A DNA stretch of 48,530 nt from Oscillospiraceae bacterium (GTDB lineage: Bacteria; Bacillota; Clostridia; Oscillospirales; Oscillospiraceae). The stretch is taken from assembly GCA_017524845.1 (NCBI GenBank), contig JAFXUU010000032.1:1-48530 (forward strand), in the 5' to 3' direction. Every line of letters starts with the position of its first letter. The first letter of the stretch is position 1. Below, one piece after another: positions 26,897-34,708 of this stretch. Under the pieces are notes generated by a model. It saw nothing but the letters and a program-made list of their open reading frames with translations. It was not told where the DNA came from and ran no database searches. The position numbers and the translations under genes were made by a program.

Positions 26897-28377
26897 ACAT
26901 GCGTGTCAAACTGATCGCGGATCGGGAATACGCCGTAGGGGAGGTGTCCCCCCGGCTGTTCGGCTCCTTCATCGAGCACCTGGGCCGGGCAGTCTACGGC
27001 GGCGTCTATGAGCCGGGCCATCCCACGGCGGACGAGGAGGGCTTCCGGCAGGACGTGCTGCTCCTGGTGCGGGAGCTGGACGTACCCATCGTCCGTTATC
27101 CCGGGGGCAACTTCGTGTCCGGCTACCGCTGGCAGGACGGGACGGGGCCCCGCTCCCTGCGTCCCCGGCGGCAGGAGCTGGCCTGGAACAGCATCGAGAC
27201 CAACGAGGTGGGCATCGACGAGTTCCAGTCCTGGGCCAAAAAGGCGGGCAGCGAGGTGATGATGGCCGTGAACCTGGGGACCGGCACCGCGGCGGACGCC
27301 CGGGACCTGGTGGAATACTGCAATTTCCCCGGCGGCACCGCCCTCAGCGACCGGCGGCGCAGCAACGGCTTCGAGCAGCCCTTCGGCATCCGCACCTGGT
27401 GCCTGGGCAACGAAATGGACGGCCCCTGGCAGATCGGCCACCGCACCGCCGAGGAATACGGGCGCATCGCCTGCGAGGCGGCCAAGATGATGAAGATGAC
27501 CGATCCCTCCATCGAGCTCGTGGCCTGCGGCAGCTCGTCCTCCTCCATGCCCACCTTCGGGGAATGGGAGACCACGGTGCTGAAGCACTGCTACGAGCAG
27601 GTGGATTACCTCTCGCTCCACAGCTACTACGGCAACCGCAGCGGCAACAGCGCGGAATTCCTGGCCTGCAGCCGGGACATGGATCGCTTCATCGCCGACG
27701 TGCAGGCCATCTGCGACGCGGTGCGGGCCATCCGCCATTCCGACAAGACCATGTACCTCAGCTTCGACGAGTGGAACGTGTGGTTCCACTCCAACGAGCA
27801 GGACAAGCAGGTGGAGAAATGGACCGTGGCCCCGCCCCTGCTGGAGGACGTCTACACCTTTGAGGACGCCCTGGTGGCCGGCTGCCTCCTCATCACCCTC
27901 CTGCGCCACTGCGACCGGGTGAAGATCGCCTGCCTTGCCCAGCTGGTGAACGTGATCGCCCCCATTATGACGGAGACCGGCGGCCGCGCCTGGGTGCAGA
28001 CCATTTTCCATCCCTTCCGGGACGCCAGCCGCTTCGGCCGGGGCACCGCCCTGAACTGCCGGGTGGACTGCCCCACCTACGACGGCGGCGTCTATGGGGA
28101 GACCCCCTGCGTGGAGGCCGTGGCCGTGGCGAACGGAGCGGAGCTCACCGTCCTTGCGGTGAACCGCAGCCTCAGCGAGGACGCGGAGCTGGACCTGCGC
28201 CTCACCGGCTTCGGCGCGCCCGAGCTTATCGAGCACCGGCAGCTCTGGCACGAGGACCTGAAGGCGGTGAACACCGCCGACGCGCCGGAGAACGTCGCCC
28301 CCTCCGCGGGAGACGGGCGCACTCTCCGCCGCCATTCCTGGAACGTGCTGCGCTACCGCGTTTCGGAGGAAACCTGA
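26893..28377 (+). CDS. alpha-L-arabinofuranosidase, GH51
   Basis: 494 residues, the normal GH51 length. Releases terminal arabinofuranose from arabinoxylan or arabinan oligomers. RLFGSFIEHLGRAVYGGVYEP near the N-terminus, RYPGGNFVSGYRWQDG, the acid/base glutamate in WCLGNEMDGPWQIGH (Glu174) and the nucleophile in YLSFDEWNVWF (Glu293). A C-terminal beta domain follows. No signal peptide, so it acts on imported oligosaccharides in the cytoplasm. The start is the ATG overlapping the trmO stop; a second ATG two codons on is possible. The next gene is a remnant of a sugar kinase that would once have suited pentose use. Confidence 0.95.
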   Translation: MNMRVKLIADREYAVGEVSPRLFGSFIEHLGRAVYGGVYEPGHPTADEEGFRQDVLLLVRELDVPIVRYPGGNFVSGYRWQDGTGPRSLRPRRQELAWNSIETNEVGIDEFQSWAKKAGSEVMMAVNLGTGTAADARDLVEYCNFPGGTALSDRRRSNGFEQPFGIRTWCLGNEMDGPWQIGHRTAEEYGRIACEAAKMMKMTDPSIELVACGSSSSSMPTFGEWETTVLKHCYEQVDYLSLHSYYGNRSGNSAEFLACSRDMDRFIADVQAICDAVRAIRHSDKTMYLSFDEWNVWFHSNEQDKQVEKWTVAPPLLEDVYTFEDALVAGCLLITLLRHCDRVKIACLAQLVNVIAPIMTETGGRAWVQTIFHPFRDASRFGRGTALNCRVDCPTYDGGVYGETPCVEAVAVANGAELTVLAVNRSLSEDAELDLRLTGFGAPELIEHRQLWHEDLKAVNTADAPENVAPSAGDGRTLRRHSWNVLRYRVSEET

Positions 28378-29123
28378 TGTATCTGGAAGGTTCGACCCTG
28401 GAGATCGCCCTCCGGCGGGAGGAACTGCGGCTCAGCCTGCTGGGGAAGAAGGGGGAGCGGCTGCTGTCGGCGGCCGCTGCCTGGGAGCCCCATGAGATCG
28501 ACGGTGTGGAGACCTATACGCTCCTGATGATCTGGCCCGGCATCCGGGCCCTGTTCCGGGAGCTGGGAGAGGCGTACCGGCAGGAGTTCGGCTCGGCCCT
28601 GGAGGAAGCGGCCTCCTTCGCCGTGCGGGGCATGGGGGGCGGCTATATGCCCTTCGATTCCCGGAGCACAGTCCTCACCGCCTACCGGGGCGCCTGGGAT
28701 CCCGCGGCGGAAGTCGCCGGGGAGCTGAGCCGCGCCCTGGGAGCGGAGATCCCCGCCGGGGGCGCCGTGGCCCATCTCTGGCAGACTGTGCTGGACGGGG
28801 AAAGCTATCTGCCTTATGTGGACTATGTCACCACCCTCCCGGGCTACGTCCACTGGCGGCTCACCGGCCGCAGGGTGCTGGACCGGGCAGGGGCCGCGGG
28901 CCTCTTCCCCCTGGACGGTGAGGGAAGGTACGACCGGCACCTCGCTGAAAAGTTCGACGCGCTGGCAGCCGGGCGGCTCCCCAAGCCCCTTCTGGAGCTG
29001 CTGCCGGAGCCCCTGGCCCCCGGAGAGGGGGGCGGGAGCCTGCAGCGGGAAGCCCTGCGGATGCTGGATCCCTCGGGCGATCTGCGGGAGGGCGTGCCCT
29101 TCCTGGCCCCGGAGGAGCTCTGA
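28377..29123 (+). pseudogene. N-terminal half of an FGGY sugar kinase (truncated or repurposed)
   Basis: 248 residues that align with only the first domain of FGGY pentulose kinases (normally about 500): RGMGGGYMPFDSRSTVLTAYRGAWD, VDYVTTLPGYVHWRLTGRRVL and GAAGLFPLD match the sugar-binding half. The protein stops at GVPFLAPEEL, exactly where relatives continue into PPEGDAGTGMVATN, the start of the ATP-binding half. The first phosphate loop (GIDIGTSS in relatives) has also decayed to LEGSTLEIALRR. A normal kinase cannot be formed. The reading frame is otherwise clean and its ends abut both neighbours (1-base overlap upstream, no gap downstream), so a retained non-catalytic role is possible. 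Confidence 0.75.
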
Positions 29124-30737
29124 ATGGCCCTTTCCGGAGGAAGCCGCGGGAGACGCGAGAGCGCCCCCCTGTGGAACGAACCCATCTTCCGGCTGGCCAA
29201 GCCGGTGCGCAGGGGGATCCTGCGCCTGATTTTCAGCCGCTTTCTGGTCTTCATCCTGCTCCTGGTACTGCAGGTGCTGCTCATCATCGGCTTCTTCCGC
29301 TGGCTCAGCGGCATCTATCCCTGGATCTCCTCCCTCCTGCGGTTGTTCACCCTGGCCATGGTGATCTACCTGTTCAACAGCGGCATGGATTCCGGCGCCC
29401 GCCTTACCTGGATGCTCATTATCGCGGTGGCGCCCCTGCCGGGGGCCGCCCTCCTGTGGTTCACGCAGTTCGACGTGGGCCACCGCCGCATCCGGCGGCG
29501 GGTGGAGGAGCTGATCGACGCCACCCGGGACGTCCTGCCCAGGCCGACGGGCGTGCAGGAGGCCCTGGAGGCGGACGGAGGCGGCACGGAGGACCTCTGC
29601 GTCTATCTCAACCGCAGCGGCTGCTTCCCCGCCTACGACGATACGGAAGCCGTCTATCTCCCATCGGGGGAGGCAAAGCTGGCCGCTCTGCTCCCGGAGC
29701 TGGAAAAGGCGGAAGCGTATATCTATCTTGAGTATTTCATCATCGAAGAGGGCGTCATGTGGGGCAGCGTTCTGAAGCTCCTGACGGAGAAGGCTGCCGC
29801 CGGGGTGGACGTGCGCGTCATGTACGACGGGATGTGCGAGATGCATACCCTCCCGGTGAACTACCGGAAGCTCCTGAGACAGAAGGGAATACGGGCCAAG
29901 GCCTTTTCCCCCATCCGCCCCGTGGTCTCCTCCCAGTACAATTACCGGGACCACCGGAAGATCCTGGTGATCGACGGAAAGGTGGCCTTCACCGGGGGCG
30001 TGAACCTCGCCGACGAGTATCTCGACTGCGGAGCCTCCCGCTTCGGCCGCTGGAAGGACTCGGCGGTGATGCTCCGGGGCTCCGCCGCCGCCAGCTTCAC
30101 CCTCATGTTCCTGCAGCTGTGGAACATCGACGAAAAGGCGCCGGAGTTTCCCGCCTTCCCGCTGCCGCAGCCCCCGGAGAAAAAGCCCGGCGGCTGGGTG
30201 CTGCCCTATGCCGACTGCCCCCTGGACGCGGAGAAGGTGGGGGAGACGGTGTATATGGACGTGCTGAACCGGGCCGGAGACTACGTGCATATCATGACGC
30301 CCTATCTCATCCTGGACGGGAAAATGGAGGCCGCCCTCGTCTACGCCGCCCAGCGGGGGGTGGACGTGAAGCTCATCCTCCCGGGCATCCCGGACAAGAA
30401 AATGGCCTGGGCCCTGGCGAAGTCCCACTACCGGCGCCTCCTGGCCGCCGGGGCGGAGATCTATGAGTATGCCCCAGGCTTTGTCCATTCCAAGGTTTTC
30501 GTCAGCGACGGCTGCAAGGCGGTGGTGGGCACGATCAACCTGGATTACCGCAGCCTCTACCATCATTTTGAGTGCGCGGCCTATCTTTACCGCGTCCCCT
30601 GCATCCGGGAGATCGAGGCGGATTTTCAGGACACTCTGTCCCTCTGCCGCCGGGTCACGCCGGAGACGGTGAAGAAGGAGAAGCTCTTTTACCGGCTGGC
30701 CGGAAGCCTCCTGAAGTTCCTGGCCCCGCTGATGTAA
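29124..30737 (+). CDS. cls: cardiolipin synthase, phospholipase D family
   Basis: 537 residues. Condenses two phosphatidylglycerols into cardiolipin at the membrane. Two N-terminal membrane helices (about 40-58 and 68-86) with a further hydrophobic stretch (96-113), then two HKD catalytic motifs: NYRDHRKILVIDG (His277, Lys279, Asp284) and GFVHSKVFVSDG (His455, Lys457, Asp462). The GGVNLADEYL and GTINLDYRSL strands follow each. Start is the ATG directly after the preceding stop. Confidence 0.94.
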   Translation: MALSGGSRGRRESAPLWNEPIFRLAKPVRRGILRLIFSRFLVFILLLVLQVLLIIGFFRWLSGIYPWISSLLRLFTLAMVIYLFNSGMDSGARLTWMLIIAVAPLPGAALLWFTQFDVGHRRIRRRVEELIDATRDVLPRPTGVQEALEADGGGTEDLCVYLNRSGCFPAYDDTEAVYLPSGEAKLAALLPELEKAEAYIYLEYFIIEEGVMWGSVLKLLTEKAAAGVDVRVMYDGMCEMHTLPVNYRKLLRQKGIRAKAFSPIRPVVSSQYNYRDHRKILVIDGKVAFTGGVNLADEYLDCGASRFGRWKDSAVMLRGSAAASFTLMFLQLWNIDEKAPEFPAFPLPQPPEKKPGGWVLPYADCPLDAEKVGETVYMDVLNRAGDYVHIMTPYLILDGKMEAALVYAAQRGVDVKLILPGIPDKKMAWALAKSHYRRLLAAGAEIYEYAPGFVHSKVFVSDGCKAVVGTINLDYRSLYHHFECAAYLYRVPCIREIEADFQDTLSLCRRVTPETVKKEKLFYRLAGSLLKFLAPLM

Positions 30738-30753
30738 CGTGGAGGAAAACGGA

Positions 30754-31140
30754 ATGAAAGAAGAAAAGACCACGGAAGCCCTGCTGCAGGAGCTGCTGAC
30801 CTGGCAGAAAAAGGAGGCGCGCCGCGCCCGCGTCGCCGCCTTCTTCAATATCCTGCTGGTCCTGGCGCTGCTGGCGGCCCTCTTCGTCCTGATCCCCCGG
30901 GCGCTCCGCCTGGCGGACGGAGCCGAGCGTTCCCTGTCGGAGATCAACCGCCTGACCGCCTCGGCGCAGACGCTCATCGAAAACGCCGACGCCATGATCA
31001 CGGAGAACACCGACGCCGTCACCGAGACCGTCCGGAAGCTCAACGAGGTGGATTTCGAGGGCCTGAACCAGGCCATCGGCAGCCTGAACGACGCCGTCCG
31101 CCCCCTGGCGGACCTGGCCCGCATCCTGGGCGTAGGGTAA
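30754..31140 (+). CDS. small membrane-anchored coiled-coil protein
   Basis: 128 residues: a charged N-terminus (KEEKTTEALLQELLTWQKKEARR), one transmembrane helix (about 29-48), then a long amphipathic helical region (GAERSLSEINRLTASAQTLIENADAM...). This resembles DUF948 or methyl-accepting-like helical hairpins but is not assignable. GGAGG lies eight bases before this ATG; an in-frame GTG five codons upstream overlaps that site and is rejected. Last gene of the block, closed by a strong terminator. Confidence 0.75.
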   Translation: MKEEKTTEALLQELLTWQKKEARRARVAAFFNILLVLALLAALFVLIPRALRLADGAERSLSEINRLTASAQTLIENADAMITENTDAVTETVRKLNEVDFEGLNQAIGSLNDAVRPLADLARILGVG

Positions 31141-31144
31141 AAAC

Positions 31145-31185
31145 CGAATCGGAGCCCGCCTTTCAGCGGGCTCCGATTCGTTTTT
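31145..31185. terminator. bidirectional intrinsic terminator
   Basis: A 15-base perfect stem (CGAATCGGAGCCCGC and complement) around CTTTCA, with TTTTT after it on the plus strand and AAA before it. Serves the small membrane protein and the convergent MoaF-like gene. Confidence 0.93.
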
Positions 31186-31946
31186 CAAGTATAATACCTG
31201 CTGCCGGGATCCAACTCCCCGGAGAGGGGATCGACGAAAGCCCCTCTGGCCCGGAATACGTCCAGGGCCCCGCCGGGCTGACCGAAGCCCCGACCCACGG
31301 TCTCCACGGTGTTCAGGTCGATGAGCTGGGCGCGGCTGGAGCAGGCGATCTCCGGCGGCGTCACCCGGTCCATGTTGTCCTCCGTGAAGCCGAAGAGCAC
31401 CACGCCGGGGCGGATGCGGAGATAATAGGCGGGCTCCGTCCGGTCGACGTAATTCTTCATGGCCTGTTCGTAAGGGCTGTCCGCGTCTCCCATTTTCTGC
31501 AGCAGCCGGATGCGGTAATACCGCTCCGTCACGTAGACGTGGACGATGGAGAAACCCCAGTCGTAATCCCAGCGGATCGCCCGGCCCTTCAGCTCGTCGG
31601 TATATCCGTGGCGCTTTTCGCTGAGCGGCTTCCCCGGGAGCCGGAAGGCCCCGGTGAGGATCTCCGTGGCGATATACGTGGGACGCCTGGGATTGAGGCC
31701 CTGGCGGCAGGTCACCAGGGTGACGAGCCCCGCGTCCATGTCCAGGACCAGGGTCAGGTTCACCCGAGGCTCGGGGCAGAGGTCGAAGGTGAGGAAGAAT
31801 AACCCTTCCCCGGGAGACGTGAGGCTGCAGGCGGCCTCCTGCCCCTCCCAGCGGACGCGCTCCCCCGGCAGAAAGGCGAGACTGCGCGCCCGCCCGTCGT
31901 CCATTTCCAGGGTGAGCTCCGACGGATACTTTGCCGGATCCCACAT
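31185..31946 (-). CDS. MoaF-like lipocalin-fold protein
   Basis: 253 residues without signal peptide or membrane helix. Two similar beta-rich halves. Half one is LTLEMDDGRARSLAFLPGERVRWEGQEA through FFLTFDLCPEPRVNLTLVLDMDAGLVTLVT; half two runs from TDELKGRAIRWDYDWGFSIVHVYVTERYYRIRLLQ to LFGFTEDN and ends in a FGQPGGALDVF-type tail. This is the layout of the MoaF family (tandem lipocalin-like domains), named for its position in molybdenum cofactor operons, though its reaction is unknown. No molybdenum cofactor gene is nearby. The call is by pattern, not by a catalytic motif. Confidence 0.65.
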   Translation of the reverse strand: MWDPAKYPSELTLEMDDGRARSLAFLPGERVRWEGQEAACSLTSPGEGLFFLTFDLCPEPRVNLTLVLDMDAGLVTLVTCRQGLNPRRPTYIATEILTGAFRLPGKPLSEKRHGYTDELKGRAIRWDYDWGFSIVHVYVTERYYRIRLLQKMGDADSPYEQAMKNYVDRTEPAYYLRIRPGVVLFGFTEDNMDRVTPPEIACSSRAQLIDLNTVETVGRGFGQPGGALDVFRARGAFVDPLSGELDPGSRYYT

Positions 31947-32025
31947 AAGGCGGACCCTCCTTTGCTCGTTTTCCCGATTCTATCACAGCTTCTTCGCCGC
32001 TTCCAGCCCCCTTCGCGGAAAAAAC

Positions 32026-32054
32026 TTGTCAAAGGCCGCGCCTTCATGTAAAAT
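32026..32054 (+). promoter_or_regulatory. promoter of the thioredoxin operon
   Basis: -35 TTGTCA (32026-32031), a 17-base spacer, -10 TAAAAT (32049-32054), with AAAGGAGG ahead of the ATG at 32096. Confidence 0.8.
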
Positions 32055-32095
32055 GTGAACACAGGAGCAAACTATCCGAAAAGGAGGATACAGAG

Positions 32096-32413
32096 ATGAA
32101 ACCGATCGAACTGAGCGCCGCGACCTTTGAAAACGAGACCGCCTCCGGCGTCACGGTGGTGGACTTCTGGGCCAGCTGGTGCGGTCCCTGCCGCATGCTG
32201 AGCCCCATCGTGGAGGAGCTGGCCGGGGAAATGGCCGGGGTGAGATTTGCCAAGGTGAACGTGGACGAGGAGCCCGTCCTGGCCAACGCCTTCCGGGTGA
32301 ACGCCATTCCCACCCTGGTCTTCATGAAGGACGGGAAGGCCGTGGGGCAGACCGTGGGCCTCCAGGGCAAGGAGGAGCTCCGGGCCCTCATCGAGAAGGT
32401 GCAGCGTTCATGA
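32096..32413 (+). CDS. trxA: thioredoxin
   Basis: 105 residues. Canonical thioredoxin fold with FWASWCGPCRMLSPIVEEL; redox cysteines 29 and 32. VNVDEEPVLANAFRVNAIPTLVFMKDGK carries the cis-proline loop (IPT). No NADPH thioredoxin reductase gene is present. Instead the next gene, overlapping by four bases (ATGA), encodes a ferredoxin-thioredoxin reductase catalytic protein, so this thioredoxin is probably reduced from ferredoxin. Confidence 0.97.
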   Translation: MKPIELSAATFENETASGVTVVDFWASWCGPCRMLSPIVEELAGEMAGVRFAKVNVDEEPVLANAFRVNAIPTLVFMKDGKAVGQTVGLQGKEELRALIEKVQRS

Positions 32414-32610
32414 GCGTCAAGGTCAATCCCGACCGGGAGATCGCCGATCTCGTGAAGCAGGGACTGAAGGAGACGGGGGGCTACTGCCCCTGCCGCCGGG
32501 AGCGTACGGAGGACACGAAGTGCATGTGCCGGGAGTTCCGGGAGCAGATCGCGGACCCGGACTTCGAGGGCTTCTGCCACTGTCGGCTGTACTACAAGAG
32601 CAAAGACTGA
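32410..32610 (+). CDS. minimal ferredoxin-thioredoxin reductase catalytic subunit
   Basis: 66 residues: YCPCRR, KCMC and FCHCRLYY form the three Cys-x-Cys pairs of FTR catalytic subunits. By alignment with plant/cyanobacterial FTR, Cys26, Cys38, Cys40 and Cys56 should hold a [4Fe-4S] cluster, and Cys28-Cys58 the active disulfide that reduces thioredoxin. Chloroplast enzymes are about 110 residues with a variable subunit; this is a stripped-down form. The usual second CPC is CMC here. The start is fixed by overlap with the trxA stop. Short enough to be missed by automatic length cut-offs. Confidence 0.88.
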   Translation: MSVKVNPDREIADLVKQGLKETGGYCPCRRERTEDTKCMCREFREQIADPDFEGFCHCRLYYKSKD

Positions 32611-32622
32611 ATAACGCTGAGC

Positions 32623-32834
32623 GGGGGGACGCCAAACGGCGTCCCCCCCGCCAGACTGTCAAAAACCTCAAAAAACAACGTTCCGACAAGCATGGGGGAT
32701 CCGTGAAGGGGGACGGGAATCCCCCTTCACGTTAAATCCATGCAAAATCAGAAAACCTTTCTGATTTTGCCGGCTCAGCGTGTCGAAACTTTTTCGACAC
32801 GCTGAGCCGGGGGACGCCAAACGGCGTCCCCCGG
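32623..32834 (-). repeat. dispersed structured repeat, copy 2 (reverse orientation)
   Basis: Core 32652-32807, almost the same length as copy 1 (156 versus 157 bases). On the minus strand it has the same order: hairpin a CTCAGCGTGTCGAAA/TTTCGACACGCTGAG; hairpin b AAAATCAGAAA/TTTTCTGATTTT; hairpin c CGTGAAGGGGGA/TCCCCCTTCACG between GCATGG and CCATGC. The conserved tail CTTGTCGGAACGTTGTTTTT then runs to AGTCTG. It is bracketed by two copies of a hairpin unrelated to the one at copy 1: GGGGGACGCC-AAAC-GGCGTCCCCC (32624-32647 and 32809-32832). This accounts for the gap between the FTR gene and the phosphodiesterase gene. Confidence 0.85.
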
Positions 32835-32852
32835 CAGTTGTATACGCGGCCA

Positions 32853-33710
32853 TCAGCGTTTCCTGTAACGTCTCCCGGTCTTTTCCAGGTAAAGGGACAT
32901 GGATAGCAGCCAGTCCGTTTGAATGACGTCGAAGCCCCGGTCGGCGAGCCAGCCCCAGCCGGCGTCGGGGGAGACGGTGAGGGAGGTGTCGTCCGAGTGG
33001 CCCCCGGCGATCTGCTTCAGATGGTTGGTGACGAGGGCGTTTACCCAGACGAGCTTTCCGTCTGCGTGGAGCCCGGCGATGAAATCCTCCGACGCGGCTC
33101 CGGCCATGTCGTCCCGGAAGAAGACCTCGCAGCCGACGTAGCGGAGCTTCCGCTTCAGCAGCTCCTCGTGGACCGTGCCGGGCTCCTCCAGCAGGATGGG
33201 AAAGAAGCAGACGTCGGGGGCGAAGGCCTCCACCATGTCCAGGTTTTCCGGTTCCGGCCAGGCTTTGACGATGATCTGATCCGTCATCCCGTGGGCCCGG
33301 ACGGCGGCTGCGACCTTTTCCGGGGCCTCCCAGAATTTGTCCATGTTGATGTAGCAGCGGCCCTTGAAACGGTCGAGGACCTCGTCGAAGGTGCAGAGGG
33401 GATACTGGGTGGGCCGCCCGTCGGCGTTCAGGCAGCGGAGTTCCCGGATCTCGGCGTCCCGCATCCGGCCGAGGCTCCGCCCGCCCTCGGGAACCGGCTC
33501 GCCCGGCCGGGCCTGCGCCGCGTCCCCGTGGAGGATCCAGAGGGTGCCGTCGGCGCTTTTTGCGACGTCTACCTCGATGATGTCCGCGCCCTGCGCCAGA
33601 GCGATCTCATAGGCGGCGATCGTATTGCAGGGGATGTTGCCCCCCGAAACGCCGCGGTGGGCGGCAATGAGGAGCCTTTCGGCCGCGTCCTTCTGTAGCT
33701 CGAATGACAA
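32853..33710 (-). CDS. glycerophosphodiester phosphodiesterase
   Basis: 285 residues, GDPD family, hydrolysing deacylated phospholipids to glycerol-3-phosphate and an alcohol. IAAHRGVSGGNIPCNT (catalytic His-Arg), IIEVDVAKSADG (metal Glu and Asp) and ILHGD (second His) are all present; a C-terminal FDVIQTDW completes the barrel. The frame is open upstream to 33827, but a TATAAT promoter lies inside that extension. The chosen start is TTG at 33710, nine bases after AAGGAG. No signal peptide, so cytoplasmic. Confidence 0.88.
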   Translation of the reverse strand: MSFELQKDAAERLLIAAHRGVSGGNIPCNTIAAYEIALAQGADIIEVDVAKSADGTLWILHGDAAQARPGEPVPEGGRSLGRMRDAEIRELRCLNADGRPTQYPLCTFDEVLDRFKGRCYINMDKFWEAPEKVAAAVRAHGMTDQIIVKAWPEPENLDMVEAFAPDVCFFPILLEEPGTVHEELLKRKLRYVGCEVFFRDDMAGAASEDFIAGLHADGKLVWVNALVTNHLKQIAGGHSDDTSLTVSPDAGWGWLADRGFDVIQTDWLLSMSLYLEKTGRRYRKR

Positions 33711-33762
33711 TATGCTGCGCTCCTTTTCGGGCGGGCCTCCGGCCCGCACCGTCGTTTTTTCC

Positions 33763-33768
33763 ATTATA
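33763..33768 (-). promoter_or_regulatory. -10 element of the phosphodiesterase gene
   Basis: Perfect TATAAT on the minus strand with a poor -35. The leader carries a GCGGGCC-GGA-GGCCCGC hairpin (about 33732-33748) just before the Shine-Dalgarno sequence, which could modulate translation. Confidence 0.5.
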
Positions 33769-33820
33769 CCGTATCCGCCGGGAAAAGGGAAGAAGCGACG
33801 GATGGAGGCCTCTGGCTTTT

Positions 33821-34708
33821 TCACCACAGGTCTGAGGTCTTATACCAGAAGCTGGGGTCTGCGGGGGCTTCGCCCCGGTACAGCGGGGGACGGGCATGCC
33901 AGCCGCCTCCGGAAACGTACATTTTCGCTTCTCCGCGGCCCCGGTCAAAGAGCAGCTGCGCAAGAGCAAGGAGGGCCAGCACGGCGGGATCCGGGATGAA
34001 GAAGCAGACCTCCGTTTCCTTCCCGTCCACCGTGAGGGTATTGAAGTACAGAAGGTCCAGGCGTTCCAGCAGGGGGATGCTCCTTTCCGGGTGCTCCAGC
34101 CCCAGCAGAGCGTCCAGCGCCTCCCGGGCCACCACCCCGTCGGCGGGGATGGAGAGGATCTTCTTTGCGGCCCTCAGGGTCTCCGGGTCCCCCAGGGCCT
34201 CCCAGAGGGTGCGGAAGCGTTCCGGCTCCTCAAAAAGAGCTTCCCAGCCCGCCTCCGGTTCCCGGAAAATAAAGGAGGCGGGGCAGGCGGGGTGAGAGCA
34301 GTAAAAGGCGAGGTCGTTCTTCCCCAGCCAGGTGTAGCGCACCTCCTTCGGTATCTCGGGCAGGATCGTCTTTCTGTCCGGCTCCTCGTCCAGGATCCCC
34401 AGGCTCAGCTCCAGCTGCCGCCGGTGGAGCCGGAGCAGCGCCTCGGTCCGCTCCGGCTCCGATTTTGGCCGGAGCCAGGCAAGAAGGCTCGTCTCCATGG
34501 CCTCGTCGCCGGGAGTCCGGCCGAAGAGGGCGTCCAGAGAGACCCGCAGTGCGTCGGCCAGGGGGACCAGGAGGGCCGCGTCCGGGACGCTTTCCCCCCG
34601 CTCCCATTTGGATACCGTCTGGGAGACGACGCCCAGCTTCTGCCCCAGGGCCTCCTGGCTGAGACCCGCCGCCTTCCTCAAAGCGTGGATGTGTTCGCCC
34701 AGCGTCAT
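33821..34708 (-). CDS. XRE/winged-helix regulator, type B, pair 1
   Basis: 295 residues. N-terminal XRE helix-turn-helix (residues 1-60: MTLGEHIHALRKAAGLSQEA, QTVSKWERGESVPDAALLVPLADAL). After a helical linker comes a segment shared by all four type B proteins: GWEALFEEPERFRTLWEALGDPETLRAAKKIL, then PLLERLDLLYFNTLTVDGKETEV. The ALGDPETLRA stretch and following helices look like an ArsR-type winged helix (compare ALADPTRLRIL). The C-terminus carries the hydrophobic AVLALLALAQLLFDRG helix common to A and B proteins. Start overlaps the type A stop by four bases (ATGA). Ligand and target unknown; probably acts with its type A partner. Confidence 0.82.
   Translation of the reverse strand: MTLGEHIHALRKAAGLSQEALGQKLGVVSQTVSKWERGESVPDAALLVPLADALRVSLDALFGRTPGDEAMETSLLAWLRPKSEPERTEALLRLHRRQLELSLGILDEEPDRKTILPEIPKEVRYTWLGKNDLAFYCSHPACPASFIFREPEAGWEALFEEPERFRTLWEALGDPETLRAAKKILSIPADGVVAREALDALLGLEHPERSIPLLERLDLLYFNTLTVDGKETEVCFFIPDPAVLALLALAQLLFDRGRGEAKMYVSGGGWHARPPLYRGEAPADPSFWYKTSDLW

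Noticed and set aside
28353..31124. Open frame of 923 codons on the minus strand opposite the kinase remnant, cls and the small membrane protein
   Set aside because: Antisense of real genes; long frames arise from the GC-rich codon pattern. Low-complexity His/Gly/Arg-rich product without motifs.
33711..33827. Upstream ATG extension of the phosphodiesterase gene
   Set aside because: The extension contains the TATAAT promoter element; the TTG with AAGGAG fits better.
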